A stretch of DNA of 53,807 nt from Hoylesella timonensis 4401737 = DSM 22865 = JCM 15640 (GCF_000455445.1 NZ_HG417090.1:63599-117405); one strand, 5' to 3'; shown: positions 1-6,282, counted from the stretch's first letter. Notes: generated by a model not told the origin, from the letters alone. Numbers and translations are program-made.

Positions 1-284
1 CAAAGTGGAACGTACCTTTGGATCTATTCACAGATGGTTTCATGGTGGCATAGCCAGATATGTAGGTTTAGATAAGACTCACGCACAACACATCATGGAG
101 GCTATTGCCTACAATTTATATCGAACTCCAGGGATAATTGTGTCTAATTCTCTCAAATAAGGGGAGAATATGAGATGAAATAGGGCATATACAGCCTAAA
201 AATCAAAAATATTGACTGCTGGTGAGCCAATAGTGCTCAAAAACAAGAATGATAGAGAATGGGGTAAGGTTTTGCAGAGGTCTC
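1..284 (+). mobile_element. Right end of an IS5-family insertion sequence (partial)
   Basis: The window opens inside an insertion sequence. The last 52 codons of its transposase are followed by about 120 non-coding bases. It ends in a sequence whose reverse complement begins GAGACCTCTGCAAAACC (near 268-284), which resembles terminal inverted repeats of IS5-type elements. Immediately beyond lies the interrupted reading frame of an IS982-like transposase, so the element seems to have inserted into that gene. The left end and target duplication are outside the window. Confidence 0.7.
2..160 (+). CDS. IS5-family transposase, C-terminal fragment (cut by window edge)
   Basis: Only the C-terminal 52 residues are present; the gene enters from the left edge and stops at TAA 158-160. 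The segment contains VERTFGSIHRWFHGG followed by ARYVGLDKTHAQH and AIAYNLYR. This is the arrangement around the last catalytic acidic residue (the E of VERTF) in DDE transposases of the IS5 group. It would catalyse cut-and-paste or copy-out transposition of the element in whose right end it lies. Whether the full gene is intact cannot be judged. Family assignment rests on motif recognition only. Confidence 0.75.
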   Translation, partial: KVERTFGSIHRWFHGGIARYVGLDKTHAQHIMEAIAYNLYRTPGIIVSNSLK

Positions 285-498
285 AAAATAGATAGTAATG
301 CTTGAAATTGCGGAAGTCATTGAAGTGGAAACAGATGAGAATAGTCATGATCTCAGCACGGCTCATTCGCCATTTACGCTTTCTATGCTTGATGCCGTCA
401 GGCTCTTGCAGAGCCAGTTTTGCTATTTCAACATCAAATTCCTTGCAGAAATCATCTGCAATACAAAAAATCTCTGTAATTTTGTCTTTGGTAATCAT
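285..498 (-). pseudogene. IS982-family transposase, N-terminal remnant
   Basis: The frame from ATG at 498 encodes about 70 residues (MITKDKITEIFCIADDFC..., then RKRKWRMSRAEIM and FRNFKHYYLF) typical of the N-terminus of IS982-type transposases in Bacteroidales. It breaks off at 285, exactly where the IS5-like terminal inverted repeat ends, so the rest has been cut away by that insertion. No DDE residues remain, so the product cannot be active. The upstream end of this IS probably lies near 597, where a CTGAATTCGGGATAAG sequence (reverse strand) abuts the structured element. Confidence 0.75.
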
Positions 499-598
499 CG
501 CTATAACATTTGTAACTTGTTGATAATTATATATAAAGGTACAAAAATATAGCGTGATTACCAACTTTTTTATCAGTTTCTTATCCCGAATTCAGGTC

Positions 599-1085
599 TT
601 TAGTTTCCCACTGCTTGCCAGTGGGAGCTGACCGGGATTGAATTTTATGTGCATGGTAACAGTGGGGATGCAATGGATGCGCAAGGAATTTTCAGGGAAT
701 TTTGGATGGATACCCAATTTTGATAGAAATTGTGGAGGGTCTGTCCAAAATTCCCTGAAAATAGCTTCTGCGGTACTTTCGCAGGAATGGAGACCACACT
801 ACCTTTGCACAATAAAATCAATACTGGCAGCTACCTGGTAAGAAGTAGGCAACGCTTACTGAATAAATAACTCCGCAGGAGTAATAGAGGGGTTGGGATA
901 AGAACAAAACTTACGATAGTGTGTTTTGCAGGGCTATCATGAAGTCTGTGCCACTGGCTCTGACGAAATGAAGAAAAGACTTTAGGGAAAAGGCAAAGAT
1001 ACCAGGGTTGTGTAGGTTGGCAGTACGTTGAATACTGCCAACTGATTTGGGGCTTACTCGCAGGTTGGAAATCAAGGTCGGACAC
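599..1085 (-). repeat. Structured multi-hairpin element, copy 1 (stranded beside IS982)
   Basis: This is one of three diverged copies (others at 3311-3725 and 5518-5770). Stems seen: P0, CCCACTG / CAGTGGG near 607-625; P1, AGTGGGG / CCACACT near 661 and 794; P2, a perfect 18-bp stem 689-706 / 744-761; P3, CAATTT 715-720 / AAATTG 727-732. A further 10-bp hairpin lies at 1016-1042. The same stems occur at the same places in the other copies with different bases. A plus-strand TACCTTTG box follows P1 near 800-807. In the minus direction the other two copies lead into an operon, but here the IS982 remnant begins instead. Confidence 0.75.
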
Positions 1086-1106
1086 AGTACGAAAAAGATA
1101 AAAGTT

Positions 1107-1165
1107 AATCGAACTCTAAAATTAGATGCAGAAATACCGCTTTAGAGTTTTTTTTGAGTTCGATT
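1107..1165. repeat. Nested inverted repeats upstream of the serine recombinase
   Basis: Two inverted repeats are nested: AATCGAACTC (1107-1116) with GAGTTCGATT (1156-1165), and AACTCTAAA (1112-1120) with TTTAGAGTT (1141-1149). They lie directly upstream of the recombinase promoter. Resolvases and invertases commonly act on, and are autoregulated from, inverted-repeat sites next to their genes, so this is a candidate recombination or operator site. It could also be an upstream terminator, because a run of T follows the inner pair. Confidence 0.5.
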
Positions 1166-1170
1166 TGCAT

Positions 1171-1178
1171 TATCTTTG
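1171..1178 (+). promoter_or_regulatory. Bacteroidales -7 box for the serine recombinase
   Basis: TATCTTTG matches the Bacteroidetes -7 consensus TAnnTTTG and lies 28 bases before the chosen ATG. A T-rich stretch about 19 bases upstream could act as the -33 element. It overlaps a TTG codon at 1176 that would otherwise extend the reading frame, which is why the ATG at 1206 is preferred. Confidence 0.55.
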
Positions 1179-1205
1179 CAAACAAATAATAATCGAAAAC
1201 TCTCT

Positions 1206-1781
1206 ATGGCGAATATTGGATATGCAAGGGTATCAAGCAAAGAGCAGCATCTTGATATGCAGCTCACGGCATTGAGGGATAAGGGATGCCAGACTATCTT
1301 CCAAGAGAAGGTGTCGGGCATCAGGCAACGCCCAGAGCTTGAAAAGTGCCTTTCCTTTCTTAGGGAAGGTGATACGCTCGTGGTCTATAAATTCGACCGA
1401 TTGGGGCGGTCGCTCAAAAACCTGCTGGAGATTTTCGATTCGCTTCACAATCGAGGCATCGCCCTCATATCAATCAAAGACGGCATTGACGGCAATTCCA
1501 ACACAGGCAAACTCATGATGACCTTGATGGCAGCATTGGCGGAGTTTGAGCGATCGGTGATTGCCGAAAGATGTTCGGCTGGGCGAAAGGAAGCTCAACT
1601 AAAGGGAAAGAAGTTTGGCAGACCGAAAGGATTGCCTACAACGAAGATTGATGCTTGCGCTGTACTTTACAAGTCGGGCGAAAGCATAGAGGACATACAA
1701 ACCAGTCTTGCCATCAAATCGAAGTCAACGGTTTATCGTTGGCTCCGATCAAAGGGCATTGAACCAAACAGAATAAAATAA
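1206..1781 (+). CDS. Serine site-specific recombinase (resolvase/invertase family)
   Basis: 191 residues. The N-terminus IGYARVSSKEQHLDMQ holds the resolvase catalytic serine in the YxRVS motif. YKFDRLGRSLKNL and the ALAEFERSVIAER segment are the conserved arginine-containing catalytic and dimer regions. GRKEAQLKGKKFGRPKG leads into a C-terminal helix-turn-helix (IEDIQTSLAIKSKSTVYRWL). It would cut and rejoin DNA at short inverted or direct sites through a phosphoserine intermediate. The size fits plasmid resolvases and Bacteroides invertases (Mpi-like) rather than large serine integrases. ATG 1206 is used because the frame upstream overlaps the promoter. The stop is followed within a few bases by a remnant of an unrelated gene. 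Confidence 0.85.
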   Translation: MANIGYARVSSKEQHLDMQLTALRDKGCQTIFQEKVSGIRQRPELEKCLSFLREGDTLVVYKFDRLGRSLKNLLEIFDSLHNRGIALISIKDGIDGNSNTGKLMMTLMAALAEFERSVIAERCSAGRKEAQLKGKKFGRPKGLPTTKIDACAVLYKSGESIEDIQTSLAIKSKSTVYRWLRSKGIEPNRIK

Positions 1782-1783
1782 CA

Positions 1784-1861
1784 GTCTCGAATATACCCGA
1801 CAAGGCGTATGAGTATATCGTCAATGGCAAGTCGGCTATTGAATGGATAGTGGAGCGTACA
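1784..1861 (+). pseudogene. C-terminal remnant of a large helicase / type ISP restriction-like protein
   Basis: In one frame directly after the recombinase, about 26 codons read VSNIPDKAYEYIVNGKSAIE and continue WIVERT. That wording resembles the C-terminal part of very large DEAD/DEAH helicase or type ISP restriction proteins of mobile DNA. There is no start and the similarity then stops, so it is a scar. It suggests recombination between this site and a larger restriction or helicase locus. The family call is from memory of the motif and needs a search. Confidence 0.45.
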
Positions 1862-1958
1862 TTCTGCTGCTGTACGCTGCTTGTCGGTTGTAAAAAATCT
1901 GTCTGTGTCATTTGTCTTTTGAATTGTGGCAGGGTGGTTAGCCCTGCCGTTACCTCTG

Positions 1959-2534
1959 TTAAGCTACTACCTTGTACTCATGAACATAGATGTAAACATC
2001 ATCTTCTTCCTGTTCTTCGTTCCACTTGTCTATTTCTTCCTTTGTCACGTGCTCTCTGTTTATTAGTTTCGCCACATAGTCCAAAGCTTCCTTTTCCTCT
2101 GTAAAATACTCATGGTCGTATTGATTGTTTATGGCAGACTCTACATAGAATCTGTCAGAGAAATACTTGCCTTCGGCATCATTCGTGGCATAAACCTCGC
2201 ATCCGGGTTCCTCGACGATGTAGTAGATGGTAAGGTCAGGCATCAGTTCTGATAAGACCTCATAGAAGTCGGTGGCTCCCCATGCCTCTTCTGCGTCGAT
2301 GCGAAGCACCTGCCCATCGAAATCGTAATACTCGATGAAGCCCCGAAGATACTTTTTCATCTGCTTATCGGTGGCTCCCAACGCCTTCACGACGTTGCCC
2401 TCCCAATCGTCGCTTGCAGTCTCTGTGAGAGGCTTTTTACGACCTTTCATAAAGTCGTCAATCACCTTATAAACCTTGCTTACATCTTCTTTGCTACCCT
2501 CAATAACGTAGCTTGTACTTGCCCAATTTGCCAT
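1959..2534 (-). CDS. Acidic accessory protein of unknown function (191 aa)
   Basis: It opens MANWASTSYVIEGSKEDVSK and has a strongly acidic middle and C-terminus, including WNEEQEEDDVYIYVHEY. Regions such as RIDAEEAWGATDFYEVLSEL and YYIVEEPGCEVYATND look like a globular alpha/beta fold, perhaps YubB/DUF1281-like, but this is uncertain. It has no signal peptide or membrane segment, so it should be cytoplasmic. It is the last gene of a four-gene minus-strand operon (3296 to 1959) that starts just after structured element copy 2. Acidic proteins at such places can be anti-defence DNA mimics; that is inference only. Confidence 0.75.
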   Translation of the reverse strand: MANWASTSYVIEGSKEDVSKVYKVIDDFMKGRKKPLTETASDDWEGNVVKALGATDKQMKKYLRGFIEYYDFDGQVLRIDAEEAWGATDFYEVLSELMPDLTIYYIVEEPGCEVYATNDAEGKYFSDRFYVESAINNQYDHEYFTEEKEALDYVAKLINREHVTKEEIDKWNEEQEEDDVYIYVHEYKVVA

Positions 2535-2569
2535 AGTTCTAAAGTTTTGAATGTTATCAATATGTTGTC

Positions 2570-2809
2570 TTAGTTAGTAAAAGCGTTGAGACGCTGCGCC
2601 TCAAACTCCCACTCATATCCTCGTTTGTTACATTGTGTCTGCAAGATGCACCTTATCGCCTTGGCATCGTCCTCGGTCATACCCCGATGCACTATCAGTT
2701 GTGCGATAATGTCCTCCATATCTTCACCGATACAGACAAGCTCCCTCGATGCGAGGGAGTGCCATTCGTCTGTTCGGTAAACCAAGTAAATTACCTTTGT
2801 TTTCATCAT
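2570..2809 (-). CDS. Small accessory protein of unknown function (79 aa)
   Basis: Begins MMKTKVIYLVYRTDEWHSLA and contains a predicted helix IEDIIAQLIVHRG-like segment (EDMEDIIAQLIVHRGMTEDD). It resembles short proteins found in Bacteroidales mobile elements, but no function is known to me. It lies 7 bases after the upstream gene (stop 2817) and 35 bases before the next start, so it is co-transcribed. Either of the two initial ATG codons (2809 or 2806) could be used. Confidence 0.7.
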   Translation of the reverse strand: MMKTKVIYLVYRTDEWHSLASRELVCIGEDMEDIIAQLIVHRGMTEDDAKAIRCILQTQCNKRGYEWEFEAQRLNAFTN

Positions 2810-2816
2810 AGAAACG

Positions 2817-3296
2817 TTAGAAGTGAAAATCTATGATACCTCCAACATAAATCTTGCTGCCTACCTCCAAATTCTCAATCCAGCGCATCAGCTCCACCGA
2901 CTCTTCGGCATAGGTCTGGTCGGTCTCTGCGCTCAGATAGAACTGCGATGCGGTGTCGAGTGGGTTCTTTAGCACCCTTTCGAGCTTGTAGGAATGCCCA
3001 ACAAATTTCAAAACATTCTCGACATTCAACTCCGATGCGAGGTCTTGAATACGCTTTACCCACTGCTCCTTCCACTCATCGATACCACCTTGATACTCAA
3101 AGGTTGTCTCATCTATCTGTCGAAACATACCAGAAGATAGAATGTAGCCTTTCAGTGTTTCGATAGCACTCTTGCGCCCTTCTTCCGAAATTTCTGCACA
3201 ATAGTCGTAGTCTGTGCCGTCACCCTGATATAGTGTGTCCTCGTTGATAGTCTCCTTAATTGGAGTGTCTGAAATCTGATAAATCCATGCGTGCAT
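2817..3296 (-). CDS. Acidic accessory protein of unknown function (159 aa)
   Basis: First gene of the second accessory operon. Its ATG at 3296 comes right after structured element copy 2, with the conserved P0 hairpin and an AAATGTATCACTTAAA-type leader between. The protein (MHAWIYQISDTPIKETINED...) is soluble and acidic, has no signal peptide, and ends with a beta-rich segment, VGSKIYVGGIIDFHF. I do not recognise a domain. The matching leader of the 5503 operon and the shared small acidic character suggest these genes belong to one regulon. Confidence 0.7.
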   Translation of the reverse strand: MHAWIYQISDTPIKETINEDTLYQGDGTDYDYCAEISEEGRKSAIETLKGYILSSGMFRQIDETTFEYQGGIDEWKEQWVKRIQDLASELNVENVLKFVGHSYKLERVLKNPLDTASQFYLSAETDQTYAEESVELMRWIENLEVGSKIYVGGIIDFHF

Positions 3297-3310
3297 AGTC
3301 GTAATGTTTT

Positions 3311-3725
3311 AAGTGATACATTTCCCCTTAGTTTTGCTGCTTTTGCAGCATCACTGTCGGGATTTCAAATTTTATGTGCAAGTGGTCAGCAAGTCCATGA
3401 GGCAGATAAGCCAAGTAATTTTGAGATATTGTCATGGAATACCCCAATCTGTGATTGGTGGAAGGCTGCCGTGAGAATATCGCAAAATAGCGCAGCGGTA
3501 CTTCGGCGTTCTGCCGGACTTGCTATCTTAGCTAAGTAAAATTAAATCCAGACAGTGATTGCAGGAGAGTAAACGACTCACATAGGGATATAGGAAGAAT
3601 GAGATAAGGGAAGGAAGCAAAGACTGCCTATGAAGGCATCAGCATAGAATACTGATACTACCGCTCTCCCGAAGTCCCTTGAAAGACTCTGTTGGCGATC
3701 CTGCAAGGTCAGAAACTGTGTCTTT
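3311..3725 (-). repeat. Structured multi-hairpin element, copy 2 (leader of the 3296 operon)
   Basis: Stems: P0, TGCTGC / GCAGCA near 3336-3351; P1, AGCAAGTC 3388-3395 / GACTTGCT 3517-3524; P2, TTTTGAGATATT 3419-3430 / AATATCGCAAAA 3476-3487; P3, CCAATC 3444-3449 / GATTGG 3453-3458. The sequence between, TGTCGGGATTT...AATTTTATGTGC, GTCATGGAATACCCC and GGAAGGCTGCC, is shared with copies 1 and 3. Weaker similarity to copy 1 continues to about 3725 (AGGGAA...GCAAAGA, a GAATACTG hairpin, AAGGTC). The plus-strand -7 box after P1 is decayed (TATCTTAG). Strand is given in the sense of the downstream operon. Confidence 0.8.
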
Positions 3726-3732
3726 CATGGGA

Positions 3733-3756
3733 TTAAAACAGCAGAAACTGTTTTAA
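3733..3756 (+). terminator. Hairpin with T-rich tail
   Basis: TTAAAACAG (3733-3741) pairs with CTGTTTTAA (3748-3756) and is followed by GGGTTTTTG. It could end a plus-strand transcript starting in element copy 2, or a minus-strand transcript from 4110. No gene is assigned to it. Confidence 0.4.
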
Positions 3757-3770
3757 GGGTTTTTGCGTAG

Positions 3771-4098
3771 CCAGTGTTCCATTAAGCAGTCTGCCATCTT
3801 CGCCGCTGTCGCAGTGGAGCGAAAGAGGAACAGGACAAAGACGAAGATGGCTGCAGCGTGATGGAACTCTGGCGGAGCAGGCGTGAGGAACAAGCCGAAA
3901 GGGAAAGAAGTAGTAACAAAAACTTGCATTAGCGTGTTTTTGCAATGGGTGAAAGAAGTGGCTACCTCGGTAGTGACTTGCAATTTTAGGGCATAGTCTT
4001 GACAATAGGGCTTGGGGGAATGGAGGGTGCTGCGAGCTGTGTGAGCAGCACACGGCGAATGGTGGAATGTGGCACCATGCTTGCACCATCATTCCACC
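3771..4098. other. Hairpin-dense non-coding region, candidate transfer origin
   Basis: No convincing gene is present. CCAGTGTTCCAT (3771-3782) pairs with ATGGAACTCTGG (3861-3872) with one mismatch. Nested inside, GCCATCTTCG (3793-3802) pairs perfectly with CGAAGATGGC (3842-3851), giving a 100-base hairpin. CTACC/GGTAG lies near 3962-3973, GTGTG/CACAC near 4040, and GGTGGAATG (4061-4069) / CATTCCACC (4090-4098) at the right end. Inverted repeats of this kind beside accessory operons of a mobile element resemble oriT or relaxase-binding regions. No relaxase gene is in the window, so this remains a proposal. Confidence 0.4.
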
Positions 4099-4109
4099 AC
4101 AATAGCGTT

Positions 4110-4346
4110 TTATGAGCGAAAGGTTTTTAAGTTCACCATCATAGACTGATATACTACTTTGGTATATCCTTCCTGCTTCAACAGGGCTATCTCTCTTCTT
4201 GAATAAGCCATTGCCTGACTCTTATTCATTCCAAACTTGCTTTTCATAGGTCGGTTAGGTCGCATGGTCTGTACTTCGTATTGCTCTTGATAGATGGGTA
4301 CGAAAGTCTTTCTCTTGATGATTTCAACTCTTGGATAACGTAGCAT
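4110..4346 (-). CDS. Small basic accessory protein of unknown function (78 aa)
   Basis: MLRYPRVEIIKRKTFVPIYQ is followed by a lysine/arginine-rich middle (MRPNRPMKSKFGMNKSQAM) and a short C-terminus ending VYQSMMVNLKTFRS. Unlike its neighbours it is basic, so nucleic-acid binding is possible but unproven. It is the last gene of the 5503 operon. The start follows a GCCCCGA/TCGGGGC hairpin (4362-4382) that occupies the spacer after the preceding stop at 4394. Confidence 0.6.
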   Translation of the reverse strand: MLRYPRVEIIKRKTFVPIYQEQYEVQTMRPNRPMKSKFGMNKSQAMAYSRREIALLKQEGYTKVVYQSMMVNLKTFRS

Positions 4347-4393
4347 AATGGACGTATTTGCGCCCCGATGGTTAGTCGGGGCATTACCTTTGA

Positions 4394-5110
4394 TTAGAGT
4401 GATGCAAGCCTTTCTGCAGCTTTGCAGATAAGGTCTTTCAACTGCCCCTTATTAAGTTCGGGTAGCAAGTCTATGACCATAAAGTTCTCTGTGTCCTCAA
4501 TCGCCACACCTCGCTTGGCAAGAATAGACTTGATGTCCAAAGTGCTGCAGTCGTTGTATGACTTACTGCAGCTTGTTGTCATCGGTGTCTCGTCAAAAAA
4601 GGATATGCTATTGCCTTCCAAATCTTCTGGTTCACCGATACCGATAAAAGCATCAATGCGAAATTTGCGATCTTCGCCCTTGTCGGTATCGAAATAGGCA
4701 AAATATCTTCCCGAAACATCTATGCCGTCAGACAGAATGCCATGTGCATATCTGATAGTTCCATCTGCCTTACGATAGGCGAAGGCAGTCTTGCCCTCTT
4801 TCTTCATCTTTTCCTTGAGCTTTACAATAAGCGCAAGACAGATGTCGTGATGCTCGTCCATGGTTTCTTGCCGAAGTTCACCCACCTCCACAAGGTTCTC
4901 TATGATAAATGACCTCCATCCCTTGCAGTCCACATCATAGTAAGCAAGGGTATAATTGCACTGATGATGCTTTGATTTCCCCTTTATGGTATGTCCGATG
5001 CCATACAAGGTTCCACACGCATGGCGTTCCGTGCCGTCCTTTTTCTTGTAAACGAAAGAAACGATGCCTTTACGAAGTTTGGCTACCAATGTGTCAAATA
5101 GATTTTCCAT
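4394..5110 (-). CDS. Tandem SH3/Sm-like (WYL_2, DUF2693-type) protein
   Basis: 238 residues with two related domains. Residues 14-75 (GIVSFVYKKKDGTERHACGT ... YYDVDCKGWRSF) and about 110-160 (KTAFAYRKADGTIRYAHGIL ... YFDTDKGEDRKFRIDAFI) share the pattern F-Y-KADGT-R-AxG-L then Y-D-D-GWRSF. This is the small beta-barrel fold seen in Bacteroidales mobile-element proteins (WYL_2 / DUF2693). Such folds often bind a ligand or nucleic acid. The C-terminus (ILAKRGVAIEDTENFMVID...) is a separate helical tail. It is soluble and second in the operon after the 109-residue protein. The precise role is unknown; the duplication within one chain is visible in the sequence. Confidence 0.75.
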   Translation of the reverse strand: MENLFDTLVAKLRKGIVSFVYKKKDGTERHACGTLYGIGHTIKGKSKHHQCNYTLAYYDVDCKGWRSFIIENLVEVGELRQETMDEHHDICLALIVKLKEKMKKEGKTAFAYRKADGTIRYAHGILSDGIDVSGRYFAYFDTDKGEDRKFRIDAFIGIGEPEDLEGNSISFFDETPMTTSCSKSYNDCSTLDIKSILAKRGVAIEDTENFMVIDLLPELNKGQLKDLICKAAERLASL

Positions 5111-5128
5111 TTTATCTTATTTTTATAA

Positions 5129-5161
5129 ACACTCGCCAAATAGGTGCTACTTGGTGAGTGT
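5129..5161. promoter_or_regulatory. Inter-gene hairpin before the WYL_2-like gene
   Basis: ACACTCGCCAAATAG (5129-5143) pairs with CTACTTGGTGAGTGT (5147-5161) with two non-Watson-Crick positions. On the minus strand it is followed by TTTATAAAAATAAG and then the ATG at 5110. It may be an attenuator or processing site between the first and second genes of the operon. Confidence 0.5.
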
Positions 5162-5173
5162 CTGATGTTCTGT

Positions 5174-5503
5174 TTAGTTCAAGAGTTCTTCTATATCCTC
5201 GGTGCATTGTACCTCCAAATGATTGAAATAGAAGTGTGTGTCAAGTGTGCAGTTCACATAACAATCAAACATTTCACGCTCACAACCTCTATAGTCTACA
5301 TATTCTTCTATCACCTTTAGCCAAAGTGTTTCCATTAAGAAGTTGCGCACGTTGGAAAGGTCGTACCCTGCGGTGTCGATAGCCTCGTTCAAATCCTCGT
5401 CCGTCCAATCATAGCCAAAGTTGGAGCGAAAGTTATCAAGTTGATAGTCGTTCTTGAAAAACCCTAATGACGTTAAAATCATTTCTCTGTTTGAAATATC
5501 CAT
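5174..5503 (-). CDS. Acidic accessory protein of unknown function (109 aa)
   Basis: First gene of the first accessory operon. Its ATG follows structured element copy 3 by a short leader. The product (MDISNREMILTSLGFFKNDY...) is acidic and rich in aromatic residues, with YDWTDEDLNEAIDTAGYDL and a C-terminal EVQCTEDIEELLN. It has no signal peptide or membrane segment. I do not recognise the family. The leader shared with the 3296 gene suggests common control. Confidence 0.7.
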   Translation of the reverse strand: MDISNREMILTSLGFFKNDYQLDNFRSNFGYDWTDEDLNEAIDTAGYDLSNVRNFLMETLWLKVIEEYVDYRGCEREMFDCYVNCTLDTHFYFNHLEVQCTEDIEELLN

Positions 5504-5517
5504 AATCGTGATGCTTT

Positions 5518-5770
5518 AAGTGATACATTTCCCTTTAGTTCTTTGCTGTTTTGCAGTAGGAGACTGTCGGGATTTCTAATTTTACGTGCCAGAGGGAGCA
5601 AGGTCAACAGGTAGATAAACAAAGTAATTTGGGAAGAATTTCATGGAAACCCCAAATCTTTGATTTGAGGAAGGCTGCTATGTAATTCTTCTCAAATAGT
5701 ATGGCGTTACTTTGCGTTCTGCCGACCTTGCTAACTTTGCAAAGGAAAATGAAAAACCAGACGGTCTTCT
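5518..5770 (-). repeat. Structured multi-hairpin element, copy 3 (leader of the 5503 operon)
   Basis: Stems: P1, AGCAAGGTC 5597-5605 / GACCTTGCT 5724-5732; P2, GAAGAATT 5633-5640 / AATTCTTC 5684-5691, extended by TTTG / CAAA to 5628 and 5696; P3, CAAATC 5653-5658 / GATTTG 5662-5667; P0 near 5543-5558 with G-T pairs. Stem bases differ from copies 1 and 2 but pairing is kept, while linkers (ACTGTCGGGATTT, CATGGAAACCCC, GGAAGGCTGC, GCGTTCTGCCG) are conserved. A plus-strand TAACTTTG box follows P1 (5732-5739). On the minus strand a TAAAATT box lies near 5577-5585, before the P0 hairpin and the gene start. Confidence 0.8.
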
Positions 5771-5879
5771 ATAGAATAGCAGAAAACTAATCATGATTAG
5801 ATTTTTGAAATAAAATCATTCAAAATATCGTATATAGTAACTATTTTGTAATTTTAGAGTGATTATCAACCAGTAAAGT

Positions 5880-6104
5880 ATGACAAAAGTAATCCATGTT
5901 CACCTGATTCAGAGACATAAAAGCTATTATTTCGGATCGATCCCTGCCATTTACAGTACACTGACGGCTGACGAGATTGGCATTAGGCAATCTTCGCTGG
6001 AGCGTGTGGGGCTTAGCAAAGGTGGTGTAGTGCTCAATAAGAAGGCTATCATAAGTGCTGGAGAACTGATACGTTCAAAAATTAAACAACATAAGGGAAA
6101 GTAA
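5880..6104 (+). CDS. Small conserved-looking protein of unknown function (74 aa)
   Basis: MTKVIHVHLIQRHKSYYFGS, then IYSTLTADEIGIRQSSLERV and GVVLNKKAIISAGELIR. The size and wording resemble small proteins that recur in Bacteroidales accessory DNA and sit alone on their strand. It is basic at the C-terminus and has no membrane segment. It lies downstream of the plus-strand -7 box of structured element copy 3, which could drive it. No function is proposed. Confidence 0.6.
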   Translation: MTKVIHVHLIQRHKSYYFGSIPAIYSTLTADEIGIRQSSLERVGLSKGGVVLNKKAIISAGELIRSKIKQHKGK

Positions 6105-6282
6105 GAAAATAGGGATGCGAAACGGCATCCAGAGAACACGAATGAAACGATTGATAACAAAGGTTCAAATCCACCTTTTTGAGAAAATGCGTAAAACGCT
6201 GATATTTAGCAAGAAAAAATATACTGAATTATCTTTACAGAAATTAAAAATCATTTCATGTTAAAAAGTGTTCGGAGTAAAA

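Noticed and set aside
638..841. Plus-strand frame of 67 codons
   Set aside because: It lies entirely within structured element copy 1 and is not kept in copies 2 and 3.
1176..1205. TTG start ten codons upstream of the recombinase ATG
   Set aside because: It overlaps the TATCTTTG promoter box, and the family normally starts close to the IGYARVS motif.
1850..2104. Plus-strand frame continuing from the helicase scar
   Set aside because: After about 1861 the translation loses all resemblance and overlaps the end of the well-supported minus-strand gene at 1959.
3733..4092. Minus-strand frame of 119 codons
   Set aside because: Its translation is rich in H, S, C, P and F with no coherent fold, and it overlaps two perfect nested inverted repeats. 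Treated as non-coding structured DNA.
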